Assembly (NCBI GenBank): GCA_964396595.1
Contig: CAYNFR010000016.1
Span: 1-64,000 of the forward strand
Direction: 5' to 3'
DNA: 64,000 bases
DNA from: CAYNFR01 sp964396595
Lineage (GTDB): Bacteria > Bacteroidota > Bacteroidia > Chitinophagales > Saprospiraceae
In this document: piece by piece, positions 1-9,302 of the stretch
Layout of the letters: the number at the start of each line of letters is the position of its first letter
How positions within the stretch are numbered: the stretch's first letter is position 1
Notes under the pieces: model-generated
What the model saw: only the letters and a program-made list of their open reading frames with translations
The model's database searches: none
Told to the model about the DNA's origin: nothing
Made by a program: the position numbers and the translations under genes

Positions 1-42
1 AACATTCTACCTCGCATCAACTTTTGTGCAGGTTGACAGTGA

Positions 43-70
43 ACCCCGTAGGATGATAATCCAACGGGGT
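43..70. other. Hairpin-forming inverted repeat
   Basis: ACCCCGT at 43-49 pairs with ACGGGGT at 64-70, and GGAT at 51-54 pairs with ATCC at 59-62, leaving a GATA loop and one A-A mismatch. It has no flanking T-run, so it is not an obvious intrinsic terminator. No gene can be assigned beside it because the window starts just upstream. It could be the end of a leftover mobile or intergenic repeat. Confidence 0.4.
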
Positions 71-100
71 GAAGTGCTCCGAGATCGCCACCTGAAGTCA

Positions 101-187
101 GCTTTCACTTGCACCTCTATGGAATTGAAACAAAAAAAGGTAACCGGTAACGGGTAACAGGTAACAGGTAACGCTTTCACTTGCACC
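101..187. repeat. 15-bp direct repeat flanking a 7-bp tandem repeat
   Basis: GCTTTCACTTGCACC occurs at 101-115 and again, identically, at 173-187. Between the copies, five consecutive heptamers of the form GGTAACN run from 139 to 173 with last bases C, G, A, A, G. A further inverted repeat, GTAGGC/GCCTAC, lies at 198-212. The stretch has no plausible coding frame. The arrangement looks like slippage-prone intergenic DNA; a role as a dispersed genomic repeat is possible but cannot be tested from one window. Confidence 0.6.
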
Positions 188-366
188 CCCGTTCAGCGTA
201 GGCTGCGCCTACCTCCCGGCGTGCTAGTAACTTTACCCTGCTTTCGTGCCGGCTTTTGTTTATAAAACTACGCTGGTATCAATACATGCTTAACCAGCCC
301 GTATATCTGTACGTCGATCTTGGTCTCTATTTTTAACAGTGACAACGGTTGTTGATGTATTTAATA

Positions 367-594
367 TTAGTTTTGACTGTAGTAGGGCAGGAGAATGAGT
401 ATCGATGCAAGTAGGCACTTGTGCTGAAGGGATTTGGGATTTTATATATAACTATGAGCAGCGAGGTAAGTGAATATGTCAGAAATGGGTGATAACTGCC
501 TTGTTAATAGCTGGATGTATGCTATTACCTTTTTTGGATGTAGTAAACGAAATATGCCTAATGCAAGGACTACGATGACAGCTAGGCCGTACAA
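367..594 (-). pseudogene. Possible decayed membrane-protein fragment
   Basis: The minus strand reads for about 50 codons from a TTG at 592-594: a hydrophobic segment (LAVIVVLALGIF), then a basic stretch (RLLHPKK). It stops at 442-444 and continues in the same frame through a second hydrophobic segment (LLASILILLPYY) to a stop at 367-369. There is no good start codon, and upstream the frame is closed. The helix followed by an R..PKK motif loosely recalls the N-terminus of the DUF4271 membrane family of Bacteroidota, but this is weak. It could also be chance in AT-rich DNA. Confidence 0.25.
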
Positions 595-636
595 GGGGTT
601 TTTATCAATTGGTTTTCATAAGAGAAGTACTCCGTA

Positions 637-1140
637 ATGGACAATAAGCAATTATTTTATAGTCAAGTACATGGCATAAACCTACTGTGGACAATAAGGG
701 CAAGTGCCGACCATATTACTTCATTTACGCTATCTGAACCCGGGCGGAGTGTAGCGCATTCGTCTGATCCGTTACTTATAGAAGCAGAGAAACAAATCAA
801 CGCCTACTTTGCCGGCAAACTTAAATGTTTCGATTTGCCACTGGCACCAGTCGGCACGGCATTTCAGCGACGCGTCTGGAGTCTGCTCGGGACGATTCCT
901 TATGGAGATACGATAAGCTATGGGGAGATAGCTCGTGTATTGGGCGATACAGGGGCTTCGAGAGCGGTAGGCTTAGCGAATAGCAAGAATCCGATAGCAA
1001 TCATTATTCCATGTCATCGAGTGGTGGGGGCTAATGGTGCATTGACGGGATACGCACATGGTGTCTCTACTAAGAAGGCCATACTCATGCATGAGCAGCG
1101 ATATCGGGATATTAGAGATGGAGAGTTGCCTTTTATATAA
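637..1140 (+). CDS. ogt: Methylated-DNA-protein cysteine S-methyltransferase
   Basis: This is a suicide DNA repair protein that moves the alkyl group from O6-alkylguanine (or O4-alkylthymine) in DNA to its own cysteine. The 167-residue length is typical of the Ogt type without an Ada domain. The active-site PCHRV motif is at residues 125-129 with the acceptor Cys126, preceded by the DNA-binding recognition region (YGEIARVLG, residues 95-103) and an ASRAVG segment. The start at 637 is the first Met of the frame and gives a complete N-terminal domain. It stands alone, facing rightward and convergent with thrA. Confidence 0.95.
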   Translation: MDNKQLFYSQVHGINLLWTIRASADHITSFTLSEPGRSVAHSSDPLLIEAEKQINAYFAGKLKCFDLPLAPVGTAFQRRVWSLLGTIPYGDTISYGEIARVLGDTGASRAVGLANSKNPIAIIIPCHRVVGANGALTGYAHGVSTKKAILMHEQRYRDIRDGELPFI

Positions 1141-1238
1141 ATGTCTTGATCCAGATCTTGCGTTATTTTAACCACTCAAGTATCTAATATTCTACTCAAA
1201 ATTGTTAAAACCCTTAGCGGCTACTCGATCTATTATCC

Positions 1239-3695
1239 CTACTCCCTAGCATTGGCATATTGAATAATCTCTGCGAATACGCCCCCGGCAGTCACATCTG
1301 CACCAGCCCCCGGGCCGGCAATCACCATAGGTCTCTCAGAATACCGCAGCGTCTTAATGACGACCATGTTATCGGTGCTTGCGAGATTATAGAATGGGCT
1401 ATCAGCACCGACACGCGCTAATCTTATAGTTGCTTTGCCATCATCGAGTGAGGCAATATATCGTAGCTTGAGTTGACTCCTATGTACGTCTTCGATAAGA
1501 TTTCTGAAATGGGTGTCATGCTTCTCAAGCTCATCAAAAAATGCTTCTATGGTCGGCGCAATCATACATGATTCAGGCAAGAGTGCCTCAACATGTACGT
1601 CTTGAGGTTCTATATGGTATCCTGCCACGCGGCTGAGGATTATTATTTTTCGTTTGATATCATTGCCGGACAGATCCTCCCTAGGGTCGGGTTCGGTGTA
1701 TCCTTTGCTACGTGCTTCTAAGATCAGACTCTTGAAGTCTTTATCAGGAGAATAATTGTTAAAAATATAAGACAGTGATCCACTGATGACCGCTTGAATA
1801 TTGGTGACATAGTCACCGCTCTTGACCAGATTGGTTATTGTGCCCAATACGGGCAATCCGGCACCTACATTGGTCTCGTAATAGAAACCCGCATTTCGCT
1901 TAAGCGCTGTCTGATGAAGTGCATGATAAAAACGGAGATCACTAGAGGCCGCTACTTTATTGGCTGTAGATATTGAGATGCTGTTATCCAGTATTGTGAG
2001 ATAATAGTCCTTTATGGATGGATTGGCGGTGCAGTCTACGAATATTGAATTAGCGAGATTCATCGAACTCATCTGCTGAACAAATCCTGCCAGGGAGCTC
2101 TTTTCTTCTGATTGGAGGAGGGAGGATTGCCAGTCTTCAAGATTTACACCGTTAGCATCAAAAAACATTCTTTTTGAATTAGCCAGTCCTACTACCCTGA
2201 GATCAATATTGTGGTGAGATGCGAGATATTTTTTTTGTTGTTTGATTTGCTCTATTAGCGCAGAACCTATTAATCCCAGGCCCACTAAAAAGATGTTTAT
2301 CCGTTTATTTTCTGATAGAAAAAAGGCATCATGTACGAGGTTTAGTGCCTTCGATTCATCTTTACTATTGATGGCGAAGGTGATATTCAGCTCAGAAGAT
2401 CCTTGTGCGATCGCGATCACATTAATACCGTTGTTGCCCAATGATTTAAATAAGCTTCCCGCTACACCCGGAACTGCTTTCATTCGCTCGCCGATCACCG
2501 CTATAAGAGACAGATCGGATTCAGATCTGACTTGTTTAATTTGACTAGAAGAGATCTCTTTTTCAAATTCTTCTGAAATAGCATCAATAGCTATTTTTTG
2601 ATGATTTTTCTTGACGGCTACGCAGATGGAGTGTTCACTTGAAGCTTGTGAGATCATGATGATATTAACCTTGGCTTTAGCCAATGCACCGAAGACTCTA
2701 GCAGCAGAACCGGGAATGCCGATCATGCCACTACCTTCCACCGTTAACAAGCTTATCTCCGAAAGAGAGGTAACACCTGTTATTTTGCGTTTGCCCTCTA
2801 GGGATGTGTGGCTGCTGATACGCGTACCCGGATGGGTAGGGTTAAAGGTGTTAAGGATGTAAATAGGAATATTTTTTGCCAGAGCCGGCTGAATGGTAGG
2901 GGGATAAATCACCTTGGCGCCAAAATGCGATAGCTCCATCGCTTCGTCAAAACTTAATTCCGGAATGGAATAGGCATTTTTGACAACACGCGGATTGGAG
3001 GTTAATACGCCATCGACATCTGTCCATATTTCGAGGACTTCGGCATCAAGAGCGCCTGCCAGAATAGCGGCGGTATAATCTGATCCGCCACGACCGAGCG
3101 TAGTCGTGAGGCCTCCTATGTCTGAGCCTATAAATCCGGTTACAATATGCACTTGATCTGAGTGCTCTCTGTAGTATGTAGATATAAGTTTATCGGTCTG
3201 AGAAAAAACAACTTGGGCTTCGCCAAAATTTTTGTTCGTCTTAATAATATTTCGTGCGTCGAGATAGGTGGCATGAACACTGTGTTCGAAAAAATGTGCT
3301 GCAATGATCTCACAAGAATTGCGCTCACCAAAACTCAATATATAGTCCATCGTCCGGGGAGATGCCTCTCGCAACAATATGACACCTTTCAGAAGGTTGG
3401 ATAGCACTTCAAAATTTGCTTTGATAGAATTGTTGACAGGATGATCCGGGCTGACCAGGGCAGATAAGGCCTCTAAATGTCGTGTCTTTAGCTCATTGAG
3501 AAGCTTAGTGTAGGATGATTTGCCTCTTGAGGCTTGCATGGCTACTTCTATCAATTGATCTGTCACGCCGCTAAAGGCAGAGAACACAAGGGTCAACTTT
3601 TCGCCGGCAACTATTCTGGGTTTTAGCAATTTCAGAATATTGTGAATACGCTCAGGATTAGCCACGGAGCTTCCGCCAAACTTTAACACTTTCAT
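1239..3695 (-). CDS. thrA: Bifunctional aspartokinase / homoserine dehydrogenase
   Basis: It catalyses the first and third steps from aspartate to threonine and methionine: ATP-dependent phosphorylation of aspartate and NAD(P)H-dependent reduction of aspartate semialdehyde. The 818 residues match the E. coli ThrA size. The kinase signature KFGGSS sits at residues 5-10, the kinase domain spans about 1-300, and two ACT regulatory domains about 305-460. A Rossmann motif (GLGLIGSALI) opens the dehydrogenase half at about residue 470. The ACT domains imply feedback control by threonine. thrB and thrC are not adjacent in this window. The gene lies 29 bp downstream of the leftward type IX-type protein gene. 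Confidence 0.95.
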   Translation of the reverse strand: MKVLKFGGSSVANPERIHNILKLLKPRIVAGEKLTLVFSAFSGVTDQLIEVAMQASRGKSSYTKLLNELKTRHLEALSALVSPDHPVNNSIKANFEVLSNLLKGVILLREASPRTMDYILSFGERNSCEIIAAHFFEHSVHATYLDARNIIKTNKNFGEAQVVFSQTDKLISTYYREHSDQVHIVTGFIGSDIGGLTTTLGRGGSDYTAAILAGALDAEVLEIWTDVDGVLTSNPRVVKNAYSIPELSFDEAMELSHFGAKVIYPPTIQPALAKNIPIYILNTFNPTHPGTRISSHTSLEGKRKITGVTSLSEISLLTVEGSGMIGIPGSAARVFGALAKAKVNIIMISQASSEHSICVAVKKNHQKIAIDAISEEFEKEISSSQIKQVRSESDLSLIAVIGERMKAVPGVAGSLFKSLGNNGINVIAIAQGSSELNITFAINSKDESKALNLVHDAFFLSENKRINIFLVGLGLIGSALIEQIKQQKKYLASHHNIDLRVVGLANSKRMFFDANGVNLEDWQSSLLQSEEKSSLAGFVQQMSSMNLANSIFVDCTANPSIKDYYLTILDNSISISTANKVAASSDLRFYHALHQTALKRNAGFYYETNVGAGLPVLGTITNLVKSGDYVTNIQAVISGSLSYIFNNYSPDKDFKSLILEARSKGYTEPDPREDLSGNDIKRKIIILSRVAGYHIEPQDVHVEALLPESCMIAPTIEAFFDELEKHDTHFRNLIEDVHRSQLKLRYIASLDDGKATIRLARVGADSPFYNLASTDNMVVIKTLRYSERPMVIAGPGAGADVTAGGVFAEIIQYANARE

Positions 3696-3724
3696 TGATG
3701 ATGACTTTAGGTCGGCAAAAATAA

Positions 3725-5584
3725 CTATCTGGTGACATTTATTGCCCCGTCTTTGCGGATAGTGGTTCCATCGATCAGCGCTGCCTCAAGTTTGTAGTAG
3801 TAAACACCTTCTGCAACAGCATCCCCTCTGAAGGTGCCATCCCACATAGATTGATTATTGAGGTGGTAATCATATACCGAATTACCATAGCGATCATATA
3901 CTTTAAACTCATTGATGAAATCGAGGCTGCGTCCATAGCTGCCTATGTCAAATGTATCATTAACACCGTCACCATTGGGGGAGAAAATATTGGGAACATA
4001 TATATTTACCTCCTTGTCCATAGTGAAGACGTGCAAAGCACTACTTTCACACCCATTGTCATCCGAGGCGGTAGCACTAATCGGAAATGCACTAGTCGGC
4101 AAGAAACTAAAATCAGTCTGGTTTCTGAACGCTACTAAGGGAGACTGCCATTCTACAGTATTTATCGGAAAGTTTGACTGAAGTCTGACAACTTGTAGAT
4201 CTCCCAATGTAATCTGCGCATCGGCCATTATGGCAATGCTAAACTCAGGTGGATCATTGAGTTGCGCATTTCTTTCATAAAAACAACCGAAACGATCTTT
4301 TACCTTGACACTATAGGTGCCGGCGGAGACATTAGTAGCGGTCTCACCCGGGTGGCTTATGCCGGAGAGTTCAATGCTATAGGGAGGATATCCTCCTGTG
4401 GTGTTGATCGCTTCCATTATTCCATCACTGAACCCAAAGCAGCTCGGATCCACAGAATACAGTTCACCATTCAATACGGCTCGCGGTACAGTATCTAGAT
4501 GCAGCAATACAATACTATCACAGCCATAAATATTGACTAAATCTATCTGGTAAAGGCCCGGCACACCGGTAGGTACTGCTATCAGGGGAGTGCTCGTGCC
4601 ACCACAGATGGTATCGAATACTTCATGAATTCTCTGCGGTAATCGTGGCTGTGAAGCCGCAGAAAAAAATCGACAGTTAGGATTACTAAACGCCTCAGCT
4701 GAGCCGGCAGAATAAAACCTTAACCAATATCCGGAAGGCCAGTCCTCTGTGAGCATATAACCACTATTGAGTGGACTATCTATATCTTCCCACACCATAC
4801 TGTCGGCACTCATCTGCCATTGATACCGCAGTGCCGTCGAAGGGGTCACACCTTCGATTAAGGCTTCGATTCGAGAAGGAAGCTCTTCGGAACAGATAAC
4901 AAAGGGTGTACTAGTGATAGCCGGTGGCCCACATACACTAAATCGAATATTGTCTATAGCGAGGTCATTGCCGATACCACCCGGGGCGTTATTGCGCAGG
5001 GAGAGTTTGAGGCTAGACTGTCCCGGCTCCGTGGCAAACTGGAATGAATAGGTATTCCACCTTTCTGTTTGTCTGATAGCGCCCGTAGATAAGACGACTC
5101 TGTCATTTATGAGGAAATCGACATTGGGGAAAATGTGATTTTGGACACTGCCGCGGACAACATTGATAATATCCGCCGAGAATAAAAAACTAGTGTTATC
5201 GCATAAGCCTTCTACGATTTTCTCATAGAACAATCCAGGTGCATAATCTGCATTTACTACCATCATATATCCGAGCGAATCAGGGCTGTTGTCTTGCAGG
5301 GGCAGCCATGTACCATAAAGATTAGGCCATCTGCCCATATTGCGTGTGATAGTATATTCGCCATCTGCCGGAGGGCCGTTGCGATTATAGCGATAGCCGG
5401 GGGCTAGTCCGGGATCTGATTGTACATTGTTAAGTGTCCCGCGTCCGAAGTCACCATCTTCAAACAAGTTTACACCGCTACTACCCGTGCAGTTTTGTGC
5501 AGATAATTTCATGCTCGCAGCAAGACAAGTTAGACCAATAAATAACAGTCGTAAGGTGGATATGTGTATCGACGTATGCTGCAT
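3725..5584 (-). CDS. Secreted protein with SprB-like repeat and gliding-type (CHU_C) C-terminal domain
   Basis: This 619-residue exported protein has an N-terminal signal peptide ending near LSAQN (about residue 30). It then has a beta-sandwich-like region that may bind carbohydrate, an Ig-like middle, and a SprB-type repeat around residues 370-445 (GGYPPYS...GTYSVKVKDRFGC). The last 95 residues form the gliding motility-associated domain with YVPNIFSPNGDGVNDTF and KVYDRYGNSVYD motifs. In Bacteroidota this C-terminal domain directs export across the outer membrane by type IX secretion, type B. The substrate is unknown. The gene is divergent from the EF-G-like gene across 250 bp. Confidence 0.85.
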   Translation of the reverse strand: MQHTSIHISTLRLLFIGLTCLAASMKLSAQNCTGSSGVNLFEDGDFGRGTLNNVQSDPGLAPGYRYNRNGPPADGEYTITRNMGRWPNLYGTWLPLQDNSPDSLGYMMVVNADYAPGLFYEKIVEGLCDNTSFLFSADIINVVRGSVQNHIFPNVDFLINDRVVLSTGAIRQTERWNTYSFQFATEPGQSSLKLSLRNNAPGGIGNDLAIDNIRFSVCGPPAITSTPFVICSEELPSRIEALIEGVTPSTALRYQWQMSADSMVWEDIDSPLNSGYMLTEDWPSGYWLRFYSAGSAEAFSNPNCRFFSAASQPRLPQRIHEVFDTICGGTSTPLIAVPTGVPGLYQIDLVNIYGCDSIVLLHLDTVPRAVLNGELYSVDPSCFGFSDGIMEAINTTGGYPPYSIELSGISHPGETATNVSAGTYSVKVKDRFGCFYERNAQLNDPPEFSIAIMADAQITLGDLQVVRLQSNFPINTVEWQSPLVAFRNQTDFSFLPTSAFPISATASDDNGCESSALHVFTMDKEVNIYVPNIFSPNGDGVNDTFDIGSYGRSLDFINEFKVYDRYGNSVYDYHLNNQSMWDGTFRGDAVAEGVYYYKLEAALIDGTTIRKDGAINVTR

Positions 5585-5836
5585 CCCTACAAGTATAACA
5601 CAATATGCAAATATTGAAAGGCAACTAATAATATTTCCGAAAGGAGTAATTTTTCAGTTAATGATTCTGATAAACTTATAGAATTGCTATTCAGTGAATT
5701 ATATATTGAAATTAGATTTAATTAATCATCGAAGAACATATTTTATTGGGTAAAAGCAAATTATGTAAACTTATTATTCTATCTTAATGCGATTAAACAA
5801 GATATGATTTCTATAACTCATTAACAATCATCAAGT

Positions 5837-7966
5837 ATGAAGCACGATTCGTTTGCGATTCGCAATGTTGTTCTCTTAGGTCATTCTGGCTCAGGAAAGA
5901 CTAGTTTCTCAGAGACAATGTTGTTTGAGGCGGGAGAAATCAGCCGTATCGGTGATATCAACTCACAGTCAACTACCTCTGATTACACTCAAATAGAAAG
6001 AGACAGAGGCAATTCGGTTTTTTCATCATTGATGCATGTGATATGGCGTGGCAATAAAATTAATATCATAGATACGCCGGGGTACGATGACTTTGTCGGT
6101 GAGGTAGTCAGCGCGCTGAAGGTTGCTGATACGGCGGCAATCGTATTAAATGGGGTAAATGGTGTGGAGGTAGGTACGGAGCTGGTATGGGAATATATCA
6201 ATGAGTATCAGACCCCTACGATGTTTATCATCAATCAATTGGACAAAGAGAAGGCAAATTTTGAAAACACACTTGCGCATGCCCGGCAGCGTTTCGGGCA
6301 GAAGATTATGCCGGTGCAGTTTCCTGTTAATGCCGGAGAGGGATTTAATACCATAATCGATGCATTGAGAATGGTCATGTATGTATTTCCCAATGAAGGC
6401 GGAAAGCCTACAAAAATGCCTATACCGGATTCAGAGATCAATCGTGCGCAAGAGATGCATAATATCCTCGTAGAAGTCGCCGCTGAAAATGACGAAGGGC
6501 TCATGGACAAATTTTTTGATGAAGGCACTCTTAATGAAGAGGAATTGGCCAAGGGCCTAAGAATTGCACTAGCAAATAATCAGTTTTGTCCTGTTTTCTG
6601 TTGCTCTAGCTCACGTAATATGGGTAGCGGTCGAATCATGGGTTTTATAAATGATATCGCACCTTCACCAGCTGACAGGCCACCTGTAGAATTAAAAAAT
6701 GGAAAAACACTGCCATGCTCTAGCAAAGGGGATAAGGCATTGTTTATCTATAAAACCTTGTCAGAGCCCAATGTCGGCATGCTCAGTTATTTTAAAGTGT
6801 ACAGTGGCAGTATTACTTCAGGGGATGATCTCTATAATAACCGCACTCGATCAAGTGAGCGTATAGGTCAGTTATTCATTTCGAACGGTAAAACTAGGAA
6901 TCAGGTGGAGACGCTATACGCCGGGGATATAGGCGTTACCGTAAAATTAAAAGAATCACTAACAAATGACACCTTGAGTGCTAAATCACATCCTTTGGAA
7001 ATCGTGCCGATGAGATTTCCTGAATCAAAAATTAGAGCTGCTGTCCGGCCACCGAGCAAATCTGATATGGAGAAACTGATGAAGGCTCTTCATCAGATAG
7101 AACTGGAGGATCCGACACTGAAGGTCGAGCAGTCGGCTCAGCTTAAGCAGACCATTTTGCATGGACAAGGTCAGCTTCATTTAGACCTCATTAAGTATCG
7201 CATAGAGAAGGTCAACAATGTAAAATTAGAGTTTGAAAGGCCTAGAATTCCATATCGTGAGACGATAACCAGAATGGCAGAATCTTCCTACAGACACAAA
7301 AAACAATCCGGTGGAGCTGGCCAATTTGGCGAAGTACACATGCGCATAGAACCGTATTACGAAGGCATGCCTGACCCCGCAGGTCTCAATGTGAGAAGTA
7401 TTGATATTGAAAAACTTCCATGGGGTGGGGTAATGGCCTTTTATTGGTGTGTGGTCGGTGGGACTATCGATGCGAAATATATCAATGCCATAAAGAAAGG
7501 TATATTGAGCAAAATGGAAGAAGGGCCACTGACAGGTTCGTATGTTCAGGATGTGCGCGTATGTGTGTATGACGGCAAGATGCACTCTGTAGACTCCAAT
7601 GATATGGCCTTTATGCTTGCCTCTATGAATGCGTTTAAACAAGCCTTCAAAGAATCTTCACCACAGATTTTAGAGCCGATTTATGATCTGGAGATTTTAT
7701 GTGATCCGGATCATATGGGGGATATAATGGGGGATCTTCAGACTAGAAGAGCGATGATCATGGGTATGGATACAGAAGGTCACTACCAAAAAATCCTGGC
7801 GCGTGTCCCACTAGTAGAATTGTATCAATACTCCAATTCACTGCGTTCGATAACAGCAGGTCGAGCTAAGTTCAGTAGGAAATTTGCAGAATATGCGGCA
7901 GTTCCTCCTGATATTCAGCAAAAACTGGCTAGCGAGTTTGTTGACGAATCCTCAGTCGCTGCTTAA
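5837..7966 (+). CDS. EF-G-like translational GTPase (EF-G2 type)
   Basis: This 709-residue protein has all EF-G domains. The P-loop is GHSGSGKT (residues 15-22), where canonical EF-G has GHIDAGKT. The G3 motif is DTPGYDD and the G4 motif is NQLDKE rather than NKMD. The switch I region reads ERDRGNSVF instead of the ERGITI found in true EF-G. These differences place it with the EF-G2/EF-G-like paralogues rather than the main translocase FusA, which usually lies with the ribosomal str operon (rpsL/rpsG) and is not here. The substrate step on the ribosome is not known for this group. It is monocistronic and convergent with murA. Confidence 0.85.
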   Translation: MKHDSFAIRNVVLLGHSGSGKTSFSETMLFEAGEISRIGDINSQSTTSDYTQIERDRGNSVFSSLMHVIWRGNKINIIDTPGYDDFVGEVVSALKVADTAAIVLNGVNGVEVGTELVWEYINEYQTPTMFIINQLDKEKANFENTLAHARQRFGQKIMPVQFPVNAGEGFNTIIDALRMVMYVFPNEGGKPTKMPIPDSEINRAQEMHNILVEVAAENDEGLMDKFFDEGTLNEEELAKGLRIALANNQFCPVFCCSSSRNMGSGRIMGFINDIAPSPADRPPVELKNGKTLPCSSKGDKALFIYKTLSEPNVGMLSYFKVYSGSITSGDDLYNNRTRSSERIGQLFISNGKTRNQVETLYAGDIGVTVKLKESLTNDTLSAKSHPLEIVPMRFPESKIRAAVRPPSKSDMEKLMKALHQIELEDPTLKVEQSAQLKQTILHGQGQLHLDLIKYRIEKVNNVKLEFERPRIPYRETITRMAESSYRHKKQSGGAGQFGEVHMRIEPYYEGMPDPAGLNVRSIDIEKLPWGGVMAFYWCVVGGTIDAKYINAIKKGILSKMEEGPLTGSYVQDVRVCVYDGKMHSVDSNDMAFMLASMNAFKQAFKESSPQILEPIYDLEILCDPDHMGDIMGDLQTRRAMIMGMDTEGHYQKILARVPLVELYQYSNSLRSITAGRAKFSRKFAEYAAVPPDIQQKLASEFVDESSVAA

Positions 7967-7983
7967 TGTAGCTAGAGAAAGTT

Positions 7984-9297
7984 CTAGCATCTGATGATAT
8001 TGGCTCCTAACGCGTTAAGCCTGGTATCGATGTGCTGGTAACCTCTATCAATCTGCTGGATGTTGTGAATAGTACTTACCCCTTCTGCGGACATAGCGGC
8101 CATCAAGAGGGATACACCTGCCCTGATATCAGGAGAGCTCATTTCTATAGCGCGTAATTGTTGGTTTCTTCCCGATCCAATGATTGTAGCCCTATGTGGG
8201 TCACACAGGATAATCTGTGCCCCCATGTCTATCAGCTTGTCCACAAAAAACAAGCGACTTTCGAACATTTTTTGGTGAATCAATACACAGCCCTTTGCCT
8301 GAGTAGCTACAACTAAGATGATACTGATCAGATCAGGTGTAAACCCCGGCCACGGAGCATCATATATAGTCAATACTGAGCCATCGAGAAAATTTTGGAT
8401 TTCGTAAGAATCTTGTTCAGGAATATAAAGATCATTATCATGCATACGTGTCTCAATACCTAAAGACTCAAAAACGCTGGGAATGATGCCCAGATCGGCA
8501 TCTCCTGCATTTTTAATCGTCAGAGACGACTGCGTCAAAGCTGCCATGCCGACAAAACTCCCGATTTCAATAAAATCAGGCATGATACGGATCTCGCCTT
8601 TGCCCAGTTTTTCTACCCCCTGAATAGTAAGTCGATTCGATCCTACACCATCTATCTGCGCACCCATAGACTTGAGTAACTTACACAGTTGCTGGATATA
8701 CGGCTCGCAGGCTGCATTATAAATGACCGTCTCCCCTTTGGTCAGGGAGGCTGCCATCAGAACATTGGCGGTGCCGGTCACAGATATTTCATCCATGAGA
8801 ATGAAGCATCCTTGTAGATTTTCCCCACCGAGATAATAGCTATCCCTATGTTTATCAAACTGAAAACTTGCTCCCAGCTTCATAAAACCGTGAATGTGCG
8901 TATCTAGCCTTCTACGACCTATTTTATCACCACCGGGTTTGGGCATATATGCTCTTCCGAATCTTGCTATCATTGGGCCTAGTAGCATCACAGATCCACG
9001 AATTTTCTTAGCATTTATCTGGTATTCTGTACTGGCGAGATATTCTAAGTCTATGCTGTCCGCTTGAAATCGGTAAGTGCTATCATCCAGCTTATCAACC
9101 TTGACACCGAGACCTTTTAATAAGTCGATGAGTTTTAGCACATCAACAATTTCAGGCACATTGGATATTATGATGGGTTGATCTGTGAGAAGAACAGCAC
9201 TTATTACCTGAAGTGCTTCATTCTTAGCTCCCTGAGGGATTATTTCTCCTGATAATTTATGACCGCCTTCTACTTTAAATGTGTCTCCTGTGGACAT
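7984..9297 (-). CDS. murA: UDP-N-acetylglucosamine 1-carboxyvinyltransferase
   Basis: MurA transfers enolpyruvate from PEP to UDP-GlcNAc in the cytoplasm, the first committed step of peptidoglycan synthesis. The 437 residues form the usual pair of inside-out alpha/beta barrels; KNEAL near residue 25 is the conserved Lys-Asn PEP-site motif. The active-site loop reads PGGDKIG (residues 121-127), so Asp124 occupies the place of E. coli Cys115, the fosfomycin target. It lies 5 bp after the DUF4290 gene and is probably co-transcribed with it, a common Bacteroidota arrangement. Confidence 0.96.
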   Translation of the reverse strand: MSTGDTFKVEGGHKLSGEIIPQGAKNEALQVISAVLLTDQPIIISNVPEIVDVLKLIDLLKGLGVKVDKLDDSTYRFQADSIDLEYLASTEYQINAKKIRGSVMLLGPMIARFGRAYMPKPGGDKIGRRRLDTHIHGFMKLGASFQFDKHRDSYYLGGENLQGCFILMDEISVTGTANVLMAASLTKGETVIYNAACEPYIQQLCKLLKSMGAQIDGVGSNRLTIQGVEKLGKGEIRIMPDFIEIGSFVGMAALTQSSLTIKNAGDADLGIIPSVFESLGIETRMHDNDLYIPEQDSYEIQNFLDGSVLTIYDAPWPGFTPDLISIILVVATQAKGCVLIHQKMFESRLFFVDKLIDMGAQIILCDPHRATIIGSGRNQQLRAIEMSSPDIRAGVSLLMAAMSAEGVSTIHNIQQIDRGYQHIDTRLNALGANIIRC

Positions 9298-9302
9298 GTA
9301 TT

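Noticed and set aside
1239..3695. Fused aspartokinase-homoserine dehydrogenase as an unusual fusion
   Set aside because: The fusion is standard for ThrA/MetL enzymes and for Bacteroidota, with all domains intact.
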